The translations under genes and the position numbers were made by a program. Below, one piece after another: positions 11,020 to 22,099 of a DNA stretch of 64,000 bases (its first letter is position 1; each line of letters begins with the position of its first letter). The notes beneath the pieces are model-generated. The model did no database searches. It saw nothing but the letters and a program-made list of their open reading frames with translations, and was not told the origin of the DNA. Source of the stretch: Nepenthes gracilis (taxonomy: Eukaryota > Streptophyta > Magnoliopsida > Caryophyllales > Nepenthaceae); the NCBI GenBank assembly GCA_033239525.1, contig BSYO01000019.1:8352592-8416591 (forward strand). The letters are read 5' to 3'.

Positions 11020-11806
11020 CTTGTGAGCCTGGTTCTCGTGTTGCAAGCCCGAGAGACCTATGGTACGTTGGGAGCTATTGTGAAAAGCGTAACAAGGAAC
11101 CGAGAAGTTGGTTTTCTCACAAACCGACATGTGGTCAGAGATTTGGATTATCCAAACCGGAAAATGTTTCAACCTTTGCCTCCTAACCTTGGGCCTGCTT
11201 TGTATATCTTGGTGCAAGAGAGAGAGCAACATCATTTATCACGAGATGATCTTCGGTATGGAATATTTGCAGAACCAATCCGAGGAAACATTTGTTCGGG
11301 CTGATGGGGCTTTTATCCCTTTTCTTTGAGGATTTTGACACTACCTATGTGACTACAACAATCAAAGGTGTAGGCGAGATTGGTGATGTCGGTATCATCG
11401 ACCTGCAATCTTCAATTGGCGATCTTGTTGGTAGGCAAGTGATAAAAGTTGGAAGAAGCTCGGCTTGACTACTTGGGACTATAATGGCTTATGCTTTGGA
11501 GTATGATGATGAAAGGGGTATTTGTTTCTTTTTACCGATTTTCTTGTGGTGGGTGAAAACCAGCAGACCTTTGATCTTGAAGGTGATAGTGGAAGTCTTA
11601 TACTCTTCACCGGACAGAATGGAGAGAAGCCACGGCGGGGGATTATATGGGGTGGAACAACAAATCGTGGCGGAGTTGAAGTTAAAAATTGGGCAACCTC
11701 CGGAGAACTGGACAAGTGGTGTTGATCTTGGTCGCCTTGTGGACCTTCTTGAATCGGATCTCATTACGACTCGTGAAGGGCTTGAGCCGCTGTGCAAGAG
11801 CAAATA
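11020..11806 (+). pseudogene. Captured NARROW LEAF1-like (trypsin-like peptidase) gene fragment
   Basis: Pieces in successive frames are co-linear with plant NAL1: TYGTLGAIVKSVTRNREVGF and LTNRHVV (about 11055-11135), RKMFQPLPPNLGPALY, ETFVRADGAFIPF (about 11283-11323), TTTIKGVGEIGDV.IIDLQS, GRQVIKVGRSS, TIMAYALEYDDERGICFF (11478-11531), GENQQTFDLEGDSGSLI (about 11550-11602) and PENWTSGVDLGRL (11701-11740). NAL1 is a plant regulator of leaf width and vein pattern with a trypsin-like fold. The histidine of TNRHV and the serine of GDSGS are visible. At least three frameshifts and a stop separate the blocks and no intron interrupts about 790 bp, so this is a dead, probably RNA-derived fragment. 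Confidence 0.85.
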
Positions 11807-11849
11807 AATCTTTCGGCGGTGCCCAATCCTACGATTAGGAGTCATCTCC

Positions 11850-12165
11850 ACATGCAAAAGATAAAGTCAAGAGAACTTGAACCTCTTGGTTTGAGCATCC
11901 AACAGAGGCCGTTAGAAGTTGAACCTGTTCAAGGAGCGATTGCGGCCTTCATGGATAAAGATGGAAATCCTCCAGGCATTATTAGGGATGAGGAAGTTGA
12001 CCCCTTGCCTTCGATGTTCAAGCAAATTATTAAGAGAATGGTTTGGTGGCATATCCTGCCTCCTAGTTGTGTTCCAAACAGCTGCATTATGAATATATAT
12101 GATGAAGGTGACTGCATTCCTTCCCACAGTGATCACCATGTCTTCCTTCGACCATTTTATGCAGC
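11850..12165 (+). pseudogene. Captured ALKBH9/10-like (2OG-Fe(II) RNA demethylase) gene fragment
   Basis: The core reads KDGNPPGIIRDEEVDPLPSM, FKQIIKRMVWWHILPPSCVP and NSCIMNIYDEGDCIP, then SHSDHHVFLRPF (about 11958-12155). This is a close match to the central region of plant ALKBH9/ALKBH10 proteins, which remove N6-methyladenosine from mRNA. The H-x-D/E iron ligand pair appears as H-S-D in SHSDHH. The rest of the double-stranded beta-helix is missing because the sequence switches to a kinase fragment after FLRPF. It lies in a 184-codon open frame (11792-12346) but covers only part of the domain, so catalysis is not expected. Confidence 0.83.
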
Positions 12166-12231
12166 TCTAGAGTATGTCTCCACGGGACATTTATATGTGA
12201 AGAGCGACGTGTATAGCTTCAGCGTCGTACT
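12165..12231 (+). pseudogene. Captured receptor-like (cytoplasmic) kinase fragment
   Basis: EYVSTGHLYVKSDVYSF followed by SVVLVE matches kinase subdomains VIII-IX of plant receptor-like cytoplasmic kinases, where the family reads PEYVATGHLYVKSDVYSFG. Only about 22 residues are present, in the same frame as the preceding ALKBH-like fragment. The invariant aspartate of subdomain IX (SDVYSF) is kept. The short length limits certainty, but the motif is highly specific. Confidence 0.75.
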
Positions 12232-12381
12232 GGTGGAGAGCCGGGGCAACGACTGGAGCTTTGACAAATGCAAACGACAATGGGACCCGGGGAAATATTG
12301 CGTTGCGCTGGATCCTGATGCTTTAGAATTTTATCTTTGTGTCTAACCTTGAGGACAAGGTTCTTTTGATGGATGGGGCAA

Positions 12382-12728
12382 TGTTACACCCGTACCCGTT
12401 TCCATTTCCCGTTCCCCGTTTTGTTCCATTACCCGTTTTCCGTTTCCCGTCCCCTATAATTGTAAGGTTGCAACCTAATGAGAAGAGGAGGAAAATTAGT
12501 TCGACTCTCACTCTCTCTCTTGTCTGTTCTTCTCTCTCCTTCGTCTGTTCTTCTTCCTCTCCCGATTTTCTCTCTCTCTCTCGACTGTTCTTCTTCTCTC
12601 TCTCGAATCTTCCCCTCCCCTTACTGTTCTTCGTCCATCGTCCCCAGAACTCCCCTTTCCCCTTCACTTCCACAAGAAATCGGTGCCAGCTGCCGGTAAA
12701 TCGGTTCGTGACCGATTTGGTTGCAACA
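12382..12728 (+). repeat. 3' LTR of the gene-capturing element
   Basis: 347 bp, one substitution from the 5' LTR. It is preceded by GGATGGGGCAA, a plausible polypurine-like primer, and followed by TSD copy TGGCC (12729-12733). Confidence 0.93.
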
Positions 12729-12816
12729 TGGCCACTTGGGAAGCTATTGCTGAATTTCGTTAGCACTTTCTTTCGTTCAATATTGAGAATAATGTTATTT
12801 TTTACGGGGATAGTAG

Positions 12817-13396
12817 TATTATGGGGCTCATTAATATACCCTCAAAAGTGTCACCATCACGTCACCCGACTACTACTAGACAAAGAAGTGCCTGGGCAAC
12901 CCGGTTACCCTTCAAATTTAGAGATTACTTTTAATTATTCCATTGCAAACTGAATTATTCTCTTACACGTGCATTTTCTTTTTGCTTTCTTGCTTCCCGT
13001 TTTTCTATTCTGTTTTCTATTTCTTTTTCCTGTGAGGTGGTTATACTAGGCCACGGGTGTCTGCCATTTACTATATATATGTAACCTGTTACTGTAGCTG
13101 CTGGGAAGAGAATATACTTTAGTTTCTTTCTTCTCATTTCTCTCTGGTCATTTCTCTCTTTTGATCTCTCTCACACTCTTTGCTTCTGTTCTTTTCCCCT
13201 CTTCTAAGTCATTTCTCTTTGCCTCTCAGCCTCTCTTTCTCTCTATCTCGAACCTTCTCTCTACTTCTCGTCCTCTTTTTCTCTCTTTCTCGTTCCCTCT
13301 GAACTCTCCTTTCCCGTTTCCTCTATTTTGCTCTATTTTCTACTCTTATACCCTAAATTACAAAATGGGTACTGCGTTACAAGTGTATACGTATCA
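12817..13396 (+). repeat. 3' LTR of the DRB-carrying element
   Basis: 580 bp, starting TATTATGGGG (TG has decayed to TA) and ending GTATCA. It is followed by TSD copy TCAAC. The preceding TTTACGGGGATAG is where a polypurine tract is expected. Confidence 0.83.
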
Positions 13397-13515
13397 TCAA
13401 CCGTGTGGTTTTCCTATGCTAGAATCTCTCACTTGGTGGAAAGTGGATATTTATATGGAGAAAATACATCATTTAACGGCCTACTGCAGTTTCCTCACCA
13501 ATACCAAGCTCTTCT

Positions 13516-13786
13516 TATTAAAAAATATATAATATTTTTTATTTAAAATAGAAAATTTAATTTCGTCTAATTTAGACTATTAACATATATTAGGATATAT
13601 ATAGAATCATTTTTAATTTAAAAAATTGATATATTTTAATTTATATTATATAATAATTATTATTATTATTTGATTTTCCAATTTAAATTATCTCATTCTA
13701 TAAAAAAAACATATATATTATAAAATTATAGACACATAAAAATCATATAAATCATTCTTCTATCTCCCTTTTAATATTCCTATACA
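13516..13786 (+). repeat. 5' LTR of the old copia element
   Basis: AT-rich, about 271 bp, aligning with 27027-27297. It starts TATTAAAA and ends CCTATACA. Confidence 0.6.
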
Positions 13787-13972
13787 ATTAAAAAGACAAA
13801 TTTATTCAACTTGCTAGAAGTCTTTTTTCAATCATCATTGTCCGGTACACCACTACCCGAGTACAACAACATTGGCTCCTGTTACATCTTCTGCGGTGCG
13901 AAGTCGTCGTCGGTGATGCCTAGTTTTACAGGAACCCTTTGATTTTCATTTGGCATCAGATCTGGCCTGTAG

Positions 13973-14309
13973 TGTCAGGGAAGAAAAGCCAGACAATTAG
14001 AAAAATTGAGAGGACAAAGTTAACAGACGCACACGCCCATACTAAAAAGATAGAAGAGAATTGAAATACACAATTTTACGTAAAAATCCTCTTCTAAATA
14101 AGAAAAAAAAATCACATGATACTTAATCTATAAAATCACACTATAAATTTTGGTTACAGAAATCCTGGTTACACAAATCCTTGGAGAACCGACAACAGAG
14201 TAAGAGTAGAATATAAGAGCAAATATAACGACTCCTAATTTTCTCTTTGTTTTCCTTTTTCGCGCTCACTTTCTCTCGCGCTCTCTCTGCGCACGCGCGC
14301 GCACACACG

Positions 14310-14346
<37 letters not shown>

Positions 14347-14819
14347 GCACCGAGTAACCACTTACTTCAGCAAGGTGGTTGCATGCACAATAAACCCTAC
14401 CACCAACTCTACAAGACGTCTTCCTACTAGGAGCAGATAACCTGCTCTGCAAGACGGCCACCAACTCTAAAAAATCACCTTTCTTTTCTACAAAGTCTAC
14501 TATTTACGCAAATTTTGCAGGTCAGCTTTTTCAGACAAACTATCCTTGGCCGTTAGTAGTTGACCTTCCTTATAACTTTATCATCCCGGCAAATTTTCAT
14601 CTCTTTGACCTTGTGAAGTTCTCCGGAGGGTTCCACTCAGATTTTCTGATCAGGAGATTTTACTCCGGCCAAGTGTAACTACTCCGACCTTTTATCTATT
14701 TCGGTCAAATATAATCACTCCAACGAAGTATAATCATTCTGACCTTTCATCCATTTCGACTAAACGGGCGCTGCAAACATAATAATACTTTCCACACGAA
14801 ATGACCTAAAATCCCAACA
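13973..14819 (-). repeat. 3' LTR of the reverse copia element, with expanded microsatellite
   Basis: 847 bp. It contains a GC/CA/TA microsatellite (about 14289-14346) that is much shorter in the other LTR (about 19165-19180), which explains part of the length difference. Confidence 0.85.
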
Positions 14820-14828
14820 AACTTTTCC

Positions 14829-17800
14829 TCACGATCGTAGGAAAATTAAATTCGTCAGTCTAGCTATACAGCAACAAACTTTAAGCTTTCCCTTTGGCAG
14901 TACCTTGGTCACCATGTCTGACCCATTCTCCTTGATTTGAACTTTTTCCAATAATAGCAATCCCGTATTAATAGTATTTCTCACCCAATGATATCGAATA
15001 TCAATATGCTTCGATCTTGAGTGGAATGAGAAATTCTTACAGAGGTGTATAGCACTTTGGTTATTACAAAATACCACGTACTTCTCCCATTTAAAATCAA
15101 GTTTTCAGATAAATTTTTTCATCTACAGTAACTCTTTGCTAACCTTAGTCACAAATATGAACTCTATCTCAGTGGTTGAAAGAGCAATACATTTCTGCAA
15201 CTTCGACTGCCAAGAAACAACCCCTTGGCGAACTTGATTAGGTATCCCGAAGTAGACTTTTGGGAGTCAATATCATCGGCCATTTCAGCATCAGTGTGTG
15301 ATACCAATAGAGGCTTGTTATTTTCAAAACACAGACACATCTTGGAAGTCCCCTAAAGATATCTCAGTATCTACTTCACAGCTGACCAGTGCTCCTTAGC
15401 ATGATTTGACAAAAATCAACTAACTGCGCCGACAACATGTGCGATGTCCTGTTTGATATAGACCAGAGCATACATTAGGCTTTCCATGGCCGACAAGTAG
15501 GGTATGCTTCGCATGCCAGCTTTTTTAACATCCGAGGTCGGACAATGCCAACTACTTGATCTGACGTGGCTCGCCCGCAGAGTGCTCATAAGCTTGGATT
15601 TGTCCATATTGAAGCATTAGAGTACCTTTTCTATATAATTTTTCTGAGACATCCACAATCTCTTTACCTTGCGATCGTGAAATATTTTGATGCCTAGAAT
15701 TTGATTCGTCGGCCCCAAGTCCTTCATGGTAAAAGATTTTTCAAGTTGTTGCTTCAATTCGGTGATCGGAGAGACATTACGCCCAACGATCAACATATCA
15801 TCAATATAGAGCAAGAGAATGACAAAATCATCTTTTAAAAACCGATGAACAAAAACAAAATGGTCCGAAGTAATCTTTCAGTAGCCTTGATCCACCATAA
15901 TAGACTTGAATTTCTTGTACCATTATCTCGGAACTTGTTTTAGCCCATACAAGCTTTTTTTCAGACGACACATCGGTGTTCCTTCCCCTTAACCCGAAAT
16001 TCCTCTGACTACTTTATATAGATTTCCTCCTCAAGATCACCATACAGAAAAGCCATCCACACATCCAACTGTTCCAAGTCTAAGTTAAGGACTGCGGCCA
16101 ATCCGAGCACCACTCGGATAGAAGACATTTTCACAATTGGGGCAAATATCTCATCAAAGTTGATATCCTTTTGTTAGTTAAATCCTTTCACCACCAACCG
16201 CGCCTTGTACCTCGATTGTGATATGCTCTTATCGGTCTTCAAATAGAAAACTCACTTGTTCTTCAGGACTCGCTTCCCCTTTGACAATTCAACTAGCTCA
16301 AATGTATGGTTCTCATACAATGAACCCATCTCATCCTACATGACTTCCATCCATTCCACATTGTGTTCACCTTTTATAACTTCTTTAAAACTTTTCATCT
16401 CTCCTCCATCAGTAAGCAAAACATATTCACTGGCCGACAAGCGAATAGATAACCACCGGTCTCTTAAAGATTGTTTGACAGGAACGATCTCGATCGGCTC
16501 TACAATGTTTTCGCCATCCTCATCTTCGTTCGGCGTTGGTATCTCTTCATTGTCTTCTCCAGCCGTGCCTTGGCCATCAACCTCTTGACAAAGAGGTGCC
16601 GGTCGGACAATATCAACACTCATTTTATCAGTCCGACAGTGTCAGACACGGCCTTCTTCTCTTTATCGGTATCATCAATAGTTTCGACCTCAACAAACCC
16701 CACGTCTCTTGATCTGACATGCTTTCTCTTAGTTGGGTTGTAGAGTCCGAATTCCAACTCATTTTTACCATAGTCCAGGAAGACACATTGCATTGTCTTT
16801 AACTCCAATTTTATCCTTTCATCCTTTGAGACGTGGACGAAAGCCTTACATCCAAATACCCAAAGATGGTCATAGGATGGTTTTTTTCTGGACCACATCT
16901 TTTCTAGGACCTCTCCATTCAACAGGCCTCTCGGCAATCTATTAATGATGTAAACTGCGGTTCTCAAGGCCTATGTCCAAAATGTTTCGAGAATCTTTGC
17001 TGCAGAGAGTACACATCTAACTCTCTTTATTAGCGTACAATTCATCCGCTTGGTCACCCCATTCAACTGTGGCGTTTTCGACGGTATCTTCAGGTTCCGA
17101 ATACCATATGACCCACAATAGGCATCAAAACCTTCGATATACTCACAGCCATTATCACTTCGAATGCACTTCAATTTCCTTTCTGTCTGCAATTCAACCA
17201 GAGCATGAAAATGCTCAAAGATTTCGAGGACTTGGTCTTTGGTCTTGAGTGGATAAACACATAACTTTCTCGAGTAATCATCAGTGAACGAGACAAAGTA
17301 TTATGCTCCTCCAAGTGATTTCTTTTTGAACGGCTCACACACATTGTTGTGTACCAGTTTAAGAGGGTCAGCTTTCTTGGTTGACAAGTCTCCTCGGACT
17401 GAGACTCACCGCTACTTTCCCGCCATGCTGTGAGGACAAGTCCTCAGGTTGGTCTCCTTTACTCCTGGAATGAGGCCCTTCTTGGCCAGGTTGCTCAATC
17501 CTTCTTCACTCATATGGCCCACCAATGGTATCACAAATCTGAAGACCCCTCATTGCTAGCAACATTCACTTCTCTGCCCACAGCAAAGGCTTGCATCACA
17601 TACAAGCCAGAGACCTTTCCATGGGCAATGACTAGAGACCCTTTAGTTGATCTCCATATTCCTTCATAGAATGTATTACAATACCTTTCATTGTCAAATT
17701 TGCCGACTGAAATTATATTCAACAGGATATCAGACACATGCCAGACGTCTTTCAACAACAACCTCGTCCCATTGTTGGTGACAAGCGATACATCACCTCT

Positions 17801-18840
17801 ACCAATGACCCAGGATATTTCTTCATTTTCTATCCTTATCACTCCAAAATATCCCGGAATGTAAAATGTGAATAGTCCCCTTCTGGATGTGGTGTGGAGT
17901 GAAGCACATGTATCCACCACCCAATTAGACTCATGATCGGTCAAGTTTGTCACATCATCTATATCACAAGTCAATAGGAGATCTCCTCCGGTGACGACTG
18001 AGATTGAGGCCTTCTCCTCACCTCGTCCCTGCTTGGCTTTATTCTCCTTGCCTTCTCCATTGTTGTCACGTTTTCACTTGTAATAATATTTCTTGATATG
18101 ACATTTCTTTCTGTAATAATGACACTCGAGGTTTCGGTACCTCGATCGGGACTTGTTGCGGTCCTCTCCAAACTTTGGGCCACGCCCCTACTTCTTCCCC
18201 GTGACTCTGTGACCAATAAGTTGGAGTATTGAGAAGAAGAGGAGGCTTGCGACTGATGCCTCATCTCCTCATTTTGCACAGCTCCTTTTTTAGTGTTACC
18301 ACATTATTTGGAGCAATATTGGTTATAGTGATCTGTATTACCTCTCAGGAGTCCAGCAAAGTTAGGAGCCACAAACTCAGCACTTCGTCTTCGAATTTGA
18401 TGCTCATGCCATTCATCCGGTCAATGTACCCTTAAAACTCATTTAGGTGGTTTGCAATGGGTGTTGCCTCCTTGTATTTCGCTTGTATCAATTTATTCAA
18501 TTAAAACAGCTTATTGTTGCCGATTTTAGAAGTATAAAGAGTTTCCAACTTTTCCCATTGTCTTTGTATCCGTCTCATTTCGGATGTGATTGTACCCGTT
18601 GTCGTTTACAAACTGTTGAATATAGCCATAGACCTATTTATGCTCAAAATTCCACTCTTCTTCTGGTTTCGCCTCAAGCATTTGCGCAATAAACATTGTA
18701 AGATGCATTATCTTCGCAAATAGCAGGTCGGCTGTCTTACTTTTCCAAGTATCATAATTTGTGCTGTTCAAACATATCATCTTATTTTTCACCTCTATTA
18801 GTTTCAACAAATTTTAACACCGGCACGAATAACTTCTCTC
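14829..18840 (-). pseudogene. Decayed copia gag-pol
   Basis: On the minus strand from high to low coordinates: gag with a damaged zinc knuckle (CHYYRKKCHIKK, about 18120); a protease motif VDTCAS, in which the expected glycine is cysteine (about 17915-17935); the GAG-pre-integrase region and integrase with IRSDNGCEY (about 17145-17170) and NGVTKRMN; an RT piece with YIDDMLIVG (15785-15811); and an RNase H end (15077-14829) with CNNQSAIHL and SKHIDIRYHWVR. Stops and frameshifts between the pieces rule out a working polyprotein. Confidence 0.85.
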
Positions 18841-18849
18841 TGTACCACT

Positions 18850-19672
18850 TGTTAGGGAAGGAATGTCGGAAGATCAGTGAAACTGAGAGGATAAAGATAA
18901 CGAACGCACCCGCATACAACAAAGAGATAAAAGAGAATTGGAACATATAATTTTATATAAAAACCCTCTTCTGAATAAGAAGAAAAAATTTATATGACGC
19001 ATAGTCCACAAAATCACACTATGAAATTTTGGTTACAAAAATCCTAGTTACACAAACCCTTTGAGAGTAGAGAACAGAGCAAGAGTAGAATATAAGAGCA
19101 AAAATGATGAATCCTTATTTCTCTCTGTTTTTCTGTTTCGCACTCACTTTCTCTCACTCTCTCTCAGCATACACATATATATATGCACCAGGTGACCACC
19201 TGTTTCTGCAAGGTGGCTGCATGTACAGCAAATCCTACTACCAACTCTATAAGACGTCTTCCTGCTAGGAGTAGATAATCTACTCTGTAAAATAGCTACC
19301 AACTCTGAAAAATTACCTTCCTTTTCTGCAAAATTTGCTATTTGCACAGACTTTGCAGGTCAGCTTTTTCAGACAAGCTTCCTCGGCCATCAGTAGTTAA
19401 CCTTCCTATTGACTTTATCATTCCGGCAAATTTTCATCTCTGGCCTTGTGAAGCTCTCCAGAAGTTCCACTTTGGATTTTCTACTCAGGAGATTTTACTC
19501 CGGCCAAGTGTAACTACCCCGATCTTTTATCCATTCCGATCAAGTGTAACCACTCCGGCCTTTCCTCCATTCCAATAAAGTATAACCACTCCAACCTTTC
19601 ATCCATTTCAACCAAGTGTACACTACGGACACAATAATACTTCCCACACAGGGGTGACCTAAAATCCCAACA
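18850..19672 (-). repeat. 5' LTR of the reverse copia element
   Basis: 823 bp, homologous to 13973-14819 over its whole length with scattered substitutions. Shared blocks include CTTTGCAGGTCAGCTTTTTC and GACCTAAAATCCCAACA. Confidence 0.85.
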
Positions 19673-19677
19673 TGAAG

Positions 19678-19944
19678 CATCATCGGCTCTTGTTATGCCA
19701 TCATCGACATACAACACCATCGGCTCCTGTTACACCATCATTGCAAAGCCATGGTTGTCGAAGCCCTGTTTCTCCAGAACCCTCTGATTTTCGTTTGATG
19801 TCAGATATGGAGATGAATCACCATCGGCTCCTTTTATGCCATAGTTGTCGCAAACCGTCATCATCAATGCCTTGTCCCACCAGACCCCTCCAATATTGTG
19901 ACGGAATGGATCCTTATCTTTTAAAGATCTTCCGTCATTAAACA
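19678..19944. repeat. Diverged short tandem units flanking the copia insertion
   Basis: Units of roughly 90-130 bp containing CATCGGCTCCTGTTA..CC, GTTGTCG and CAGAACCCTCTGATTTTCGT recur here and once left of the copia insertion (about 13855-13967). The insertion therefore split an older repeated leader, which ties both flanks to the same parent element. Confidence 0.5.
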
Positions 19945-22090
19945 AACGAAACTAATATCCGTAAAATTTGTAAAAATTTTGGCAGAGTTCTCTCTGTAAC
20001 AGGACTAAAATCAAAATTTATAACCTGTTTAAATTAACCTCAATTAAACACACAACTAAATAAATATCACCATTCATCCAACAACACACATACACAGGAC
20101 CACAAACTGTCATATCATATATGACTTTATTTCAGCTATTCTATCTACTACACCAGAATCCATACGAGAGATGCCATCTAGGACCTATACAAAATCTAAA
20201 GAACAGAATAGCGGAAGCAACTACATCCAAAATATAAATTTATGGAAGAATAAATACAGTACCAACAAAATATAGAAACATGCCACAGCTATTAATGCAT
20301 AGCCTTCACTAATTAGATATTTACATGCAAAATTATTAGATTTTTTAAAATCTTCAAGAAAACTTCAAGACTCCCATCTTCCCTTACTAAGCTCTATCTA
20401 TGCTTGTACGTCCGGTATCATCTCTATAACTTATCTGGAGGAAAAAAAATAAAATAGTGAGTCGAAACCCAACAAGACACAGTAAAAATATGCAAATATA
20501 ATACTTTTATATAGAATATAAGTAAATATGACCAAAAATATGAAAATATTAGAGAGCAGAGAGGTACATGAAAACTTGAGAAAGCATAATTTAATATAAA
20601 ACTCACTTCGAAAATTATAAATCAATAAAACAAACATTCAAAAATCAGAAGCCGGTGTTAAACTCTGTAGATTCTAGAAATCCCTTTTTTATCATCAGAA
20701 GGACTAACTAGTAGACCCTACTAGTCGAAAGGACGAATAATTGAAGATAGATTGTATTCACTCCACACCATCCAAGGCAAAAAATAGAAACAGGATGTCT
20801 ATTCTCGTCGGATCAGTACAGGAGTACCTCCTGAAGGTAGGCTAAAAATAGAAAACTATTCTCTAGGTTAACGCCCTGAGGAAAGACGGACCATGTATAA
20901 CTCTATGGAAAGAGTTATCCTTGATTACCACCATAATGTTCTAAGGCATGTCAGAGAACCTTATCTGACTGTATATCAGTCCTGGGTCCTAATTAACTAA
21001 ATCAGAAACCTTTTTCTTTTATTTCTTATCTCATAACTCGTTGTGCTTCAAAAAGTCAGTCAAATTTATACAAATAGTCCTTCAGACTATTTCAAAAATT
21101 CACAGAAACTCAACAATATAGTTTCATGTAAATTTTTCATATATAAATCATGACATGGACAATACTCTTTTACAAATTAATCCTTTACATATCAAAATCT
21201 AGAAATTTGAACACTAAATCCCTCAATTTCGTATCTAGGGTTCCACGTAAATCTTTCGAATGTAAAATGAACACCAAATACATATTTATACATAAAATCG
21301 GAGCTATATATTGTAGTACATATAGGTAAACATGAAATCTGTCCGATTAATTAGGAGAAATATGCTTTATTTACATTAAACATGAGGAAACATGATTTTA
21401 GAGTATAAATACAAATTTAGAGATACTGAAAAGCTGTAAAAATGGTAAATGACGTCTAAAGTACACTTGCTTGAACTTAATTTACAGTTATTTTTACCTA
21501 AATCGGATTAGAACGGATAATTTCTCCCATTCCTTTTTCTCTCATCTCTTCGTGTTCTAGTCAGCTCTGCTTTCTCTCTCACTTAAAATCATCCCAAAAT
21601 CCTTTTAAAAATGGAAGAAAAGTAGGGCACGTGAGGAACCCGTGACTGGCGCTCGAGCGCCTAGCGAGCGAGCGTTGAGCACCCATTATTCTTCAGCTTC
21701 GTAAAATGGCGCTCGCTGCAACGCTCGAGCGCTTTGGCGAGCGTACTTCTCATAAAATCTGCACTCCCCCCTCACCACAGCACCCAACGAGTGCTCGATC
21801 TGCTCATGCTCTCGTAAAATGGCGCTCACTGCAGCGCTCGAGCGCCTAGCGAACGCTCCTCCTGTTTGGCCTCCTATACTCCCAATAATAATTTTTCTAT
21901 TAATTCTAAGCCTATTCATGATTATCATCAATTTAATTATTCCATAATTATCATATTTTGTGATCAAGATCTCATAAATATTCATTCCTCTTACACATTA
22001 TTGTTGCAGAAAAACCATGGGGAAGAAGATCAAAATGCATTGTTTTGGGTCTTCAATACCAAAGAGCAATGCTAATTCATTTGGAATCTC
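19945..22090 (-). repeat. Probable chromovirus-like LTR block
   Basis: Non-coding, moderately AT-rich. AATTTTGGCAGAGTTCTCTC near its left end resembles the terminal part of plant Ty3 chromovirus LTRs read on the minus strand. It includes three loose copies of a unit with the palindrome GCGCTCGAGCGC or a one-base variant (21650-21860). No partner LTR is in the window and the ends are not defined. It interrupts the leader of the old copia element. Confidence 0.3.
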
Positions 22091-22099
22091 AAATTGATA

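Larger units (their letters stand above)
9643..12728 (+). mobile_element. Young non-autonomous LTR retrotransposon with three captured host-gene fragments
   Basis: LTRs at 9643-9989 and 12382-12728 are both 347 bp, begin TGTTACACCC and end TTGCAACA. They differ by one base (A at 9894, G at 12633). The perfect duplication TGGCC is at 9638-9642 and 12729-12733. The 2,392-bp interior has a primer-site-like start, an unassigned open frame (10079-10852), a NAL1-like fragment (about 11020-11806), an ALKBH9/10-like fragment (about 11850-12165), a kinase fragment (about 12165-12231) and a Ty3 integrase tail (NLEDKV, about 12345-12362). No gag or pol catalytic domain remains, so its replication enzymes must have come from another element. 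Architecture and cargo recall maize Bs1. Confidence 0.9.
6462..13396 (+). mobile_element. Ty3/gypsy-like LTR retrotransposon carrying a captured DRB gene fragment
   Basis: LTRs at 6462-7034 and 12817-13396 align along their length. They share blocks such as CAACCCGG, AATTATTCCATTGCAAACT and a long CT-rich tail. The exact 5-bp duplication TCAAC flanks the element at 6457-6461 and 13397-13401. The order is LTR, degenerate primer site (TTACTGCTTTAATTGAG), gag, protease remnant, unrecognised segment, DRB-type fragment, integrase tail, LTR. Reverse transcriptase, RNase H and most of integrase are absent. The younger element at 9643-12728 lies inside, cutting the integrase tail. The LTRs have drifted substantially and gag has many stops, so this is an old insertion. 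Confidence 0.85.
13973..19672 (-). mobile_element. Full-length Ty1/copia element, reverse orientation
   Basis: LTRs lie at 13973-14819 and 18850-19672. In the element's sense they begin TGTTGGGATTTTAGGTCA and end CCCT(A/G)ACA. The flanking 5-mers TGTAG (13968-13972) and TGAAG (19673-19677) match at 4 of 5 positions. Reading leftwards after the right-hand 5' LTR, GTGGTACAGAG resembles the tRNA-Met primer site TGGTATCAGAG. Before the left-hand LTR, GTGAGGAAAAG is a likely polypurine tract. The order on the minus strand (gag, protease, integrase, RT, RNase H) is the copia order. The open frames are broken throughout. Confidence 0.87.

Noticed and set aside
11020..11806. NAL1-like sequence as a functional gene
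   Set aside because: Several frameshifts and a stop interrupt it, both ends are missing, and it lies between two near-identical LTRs.
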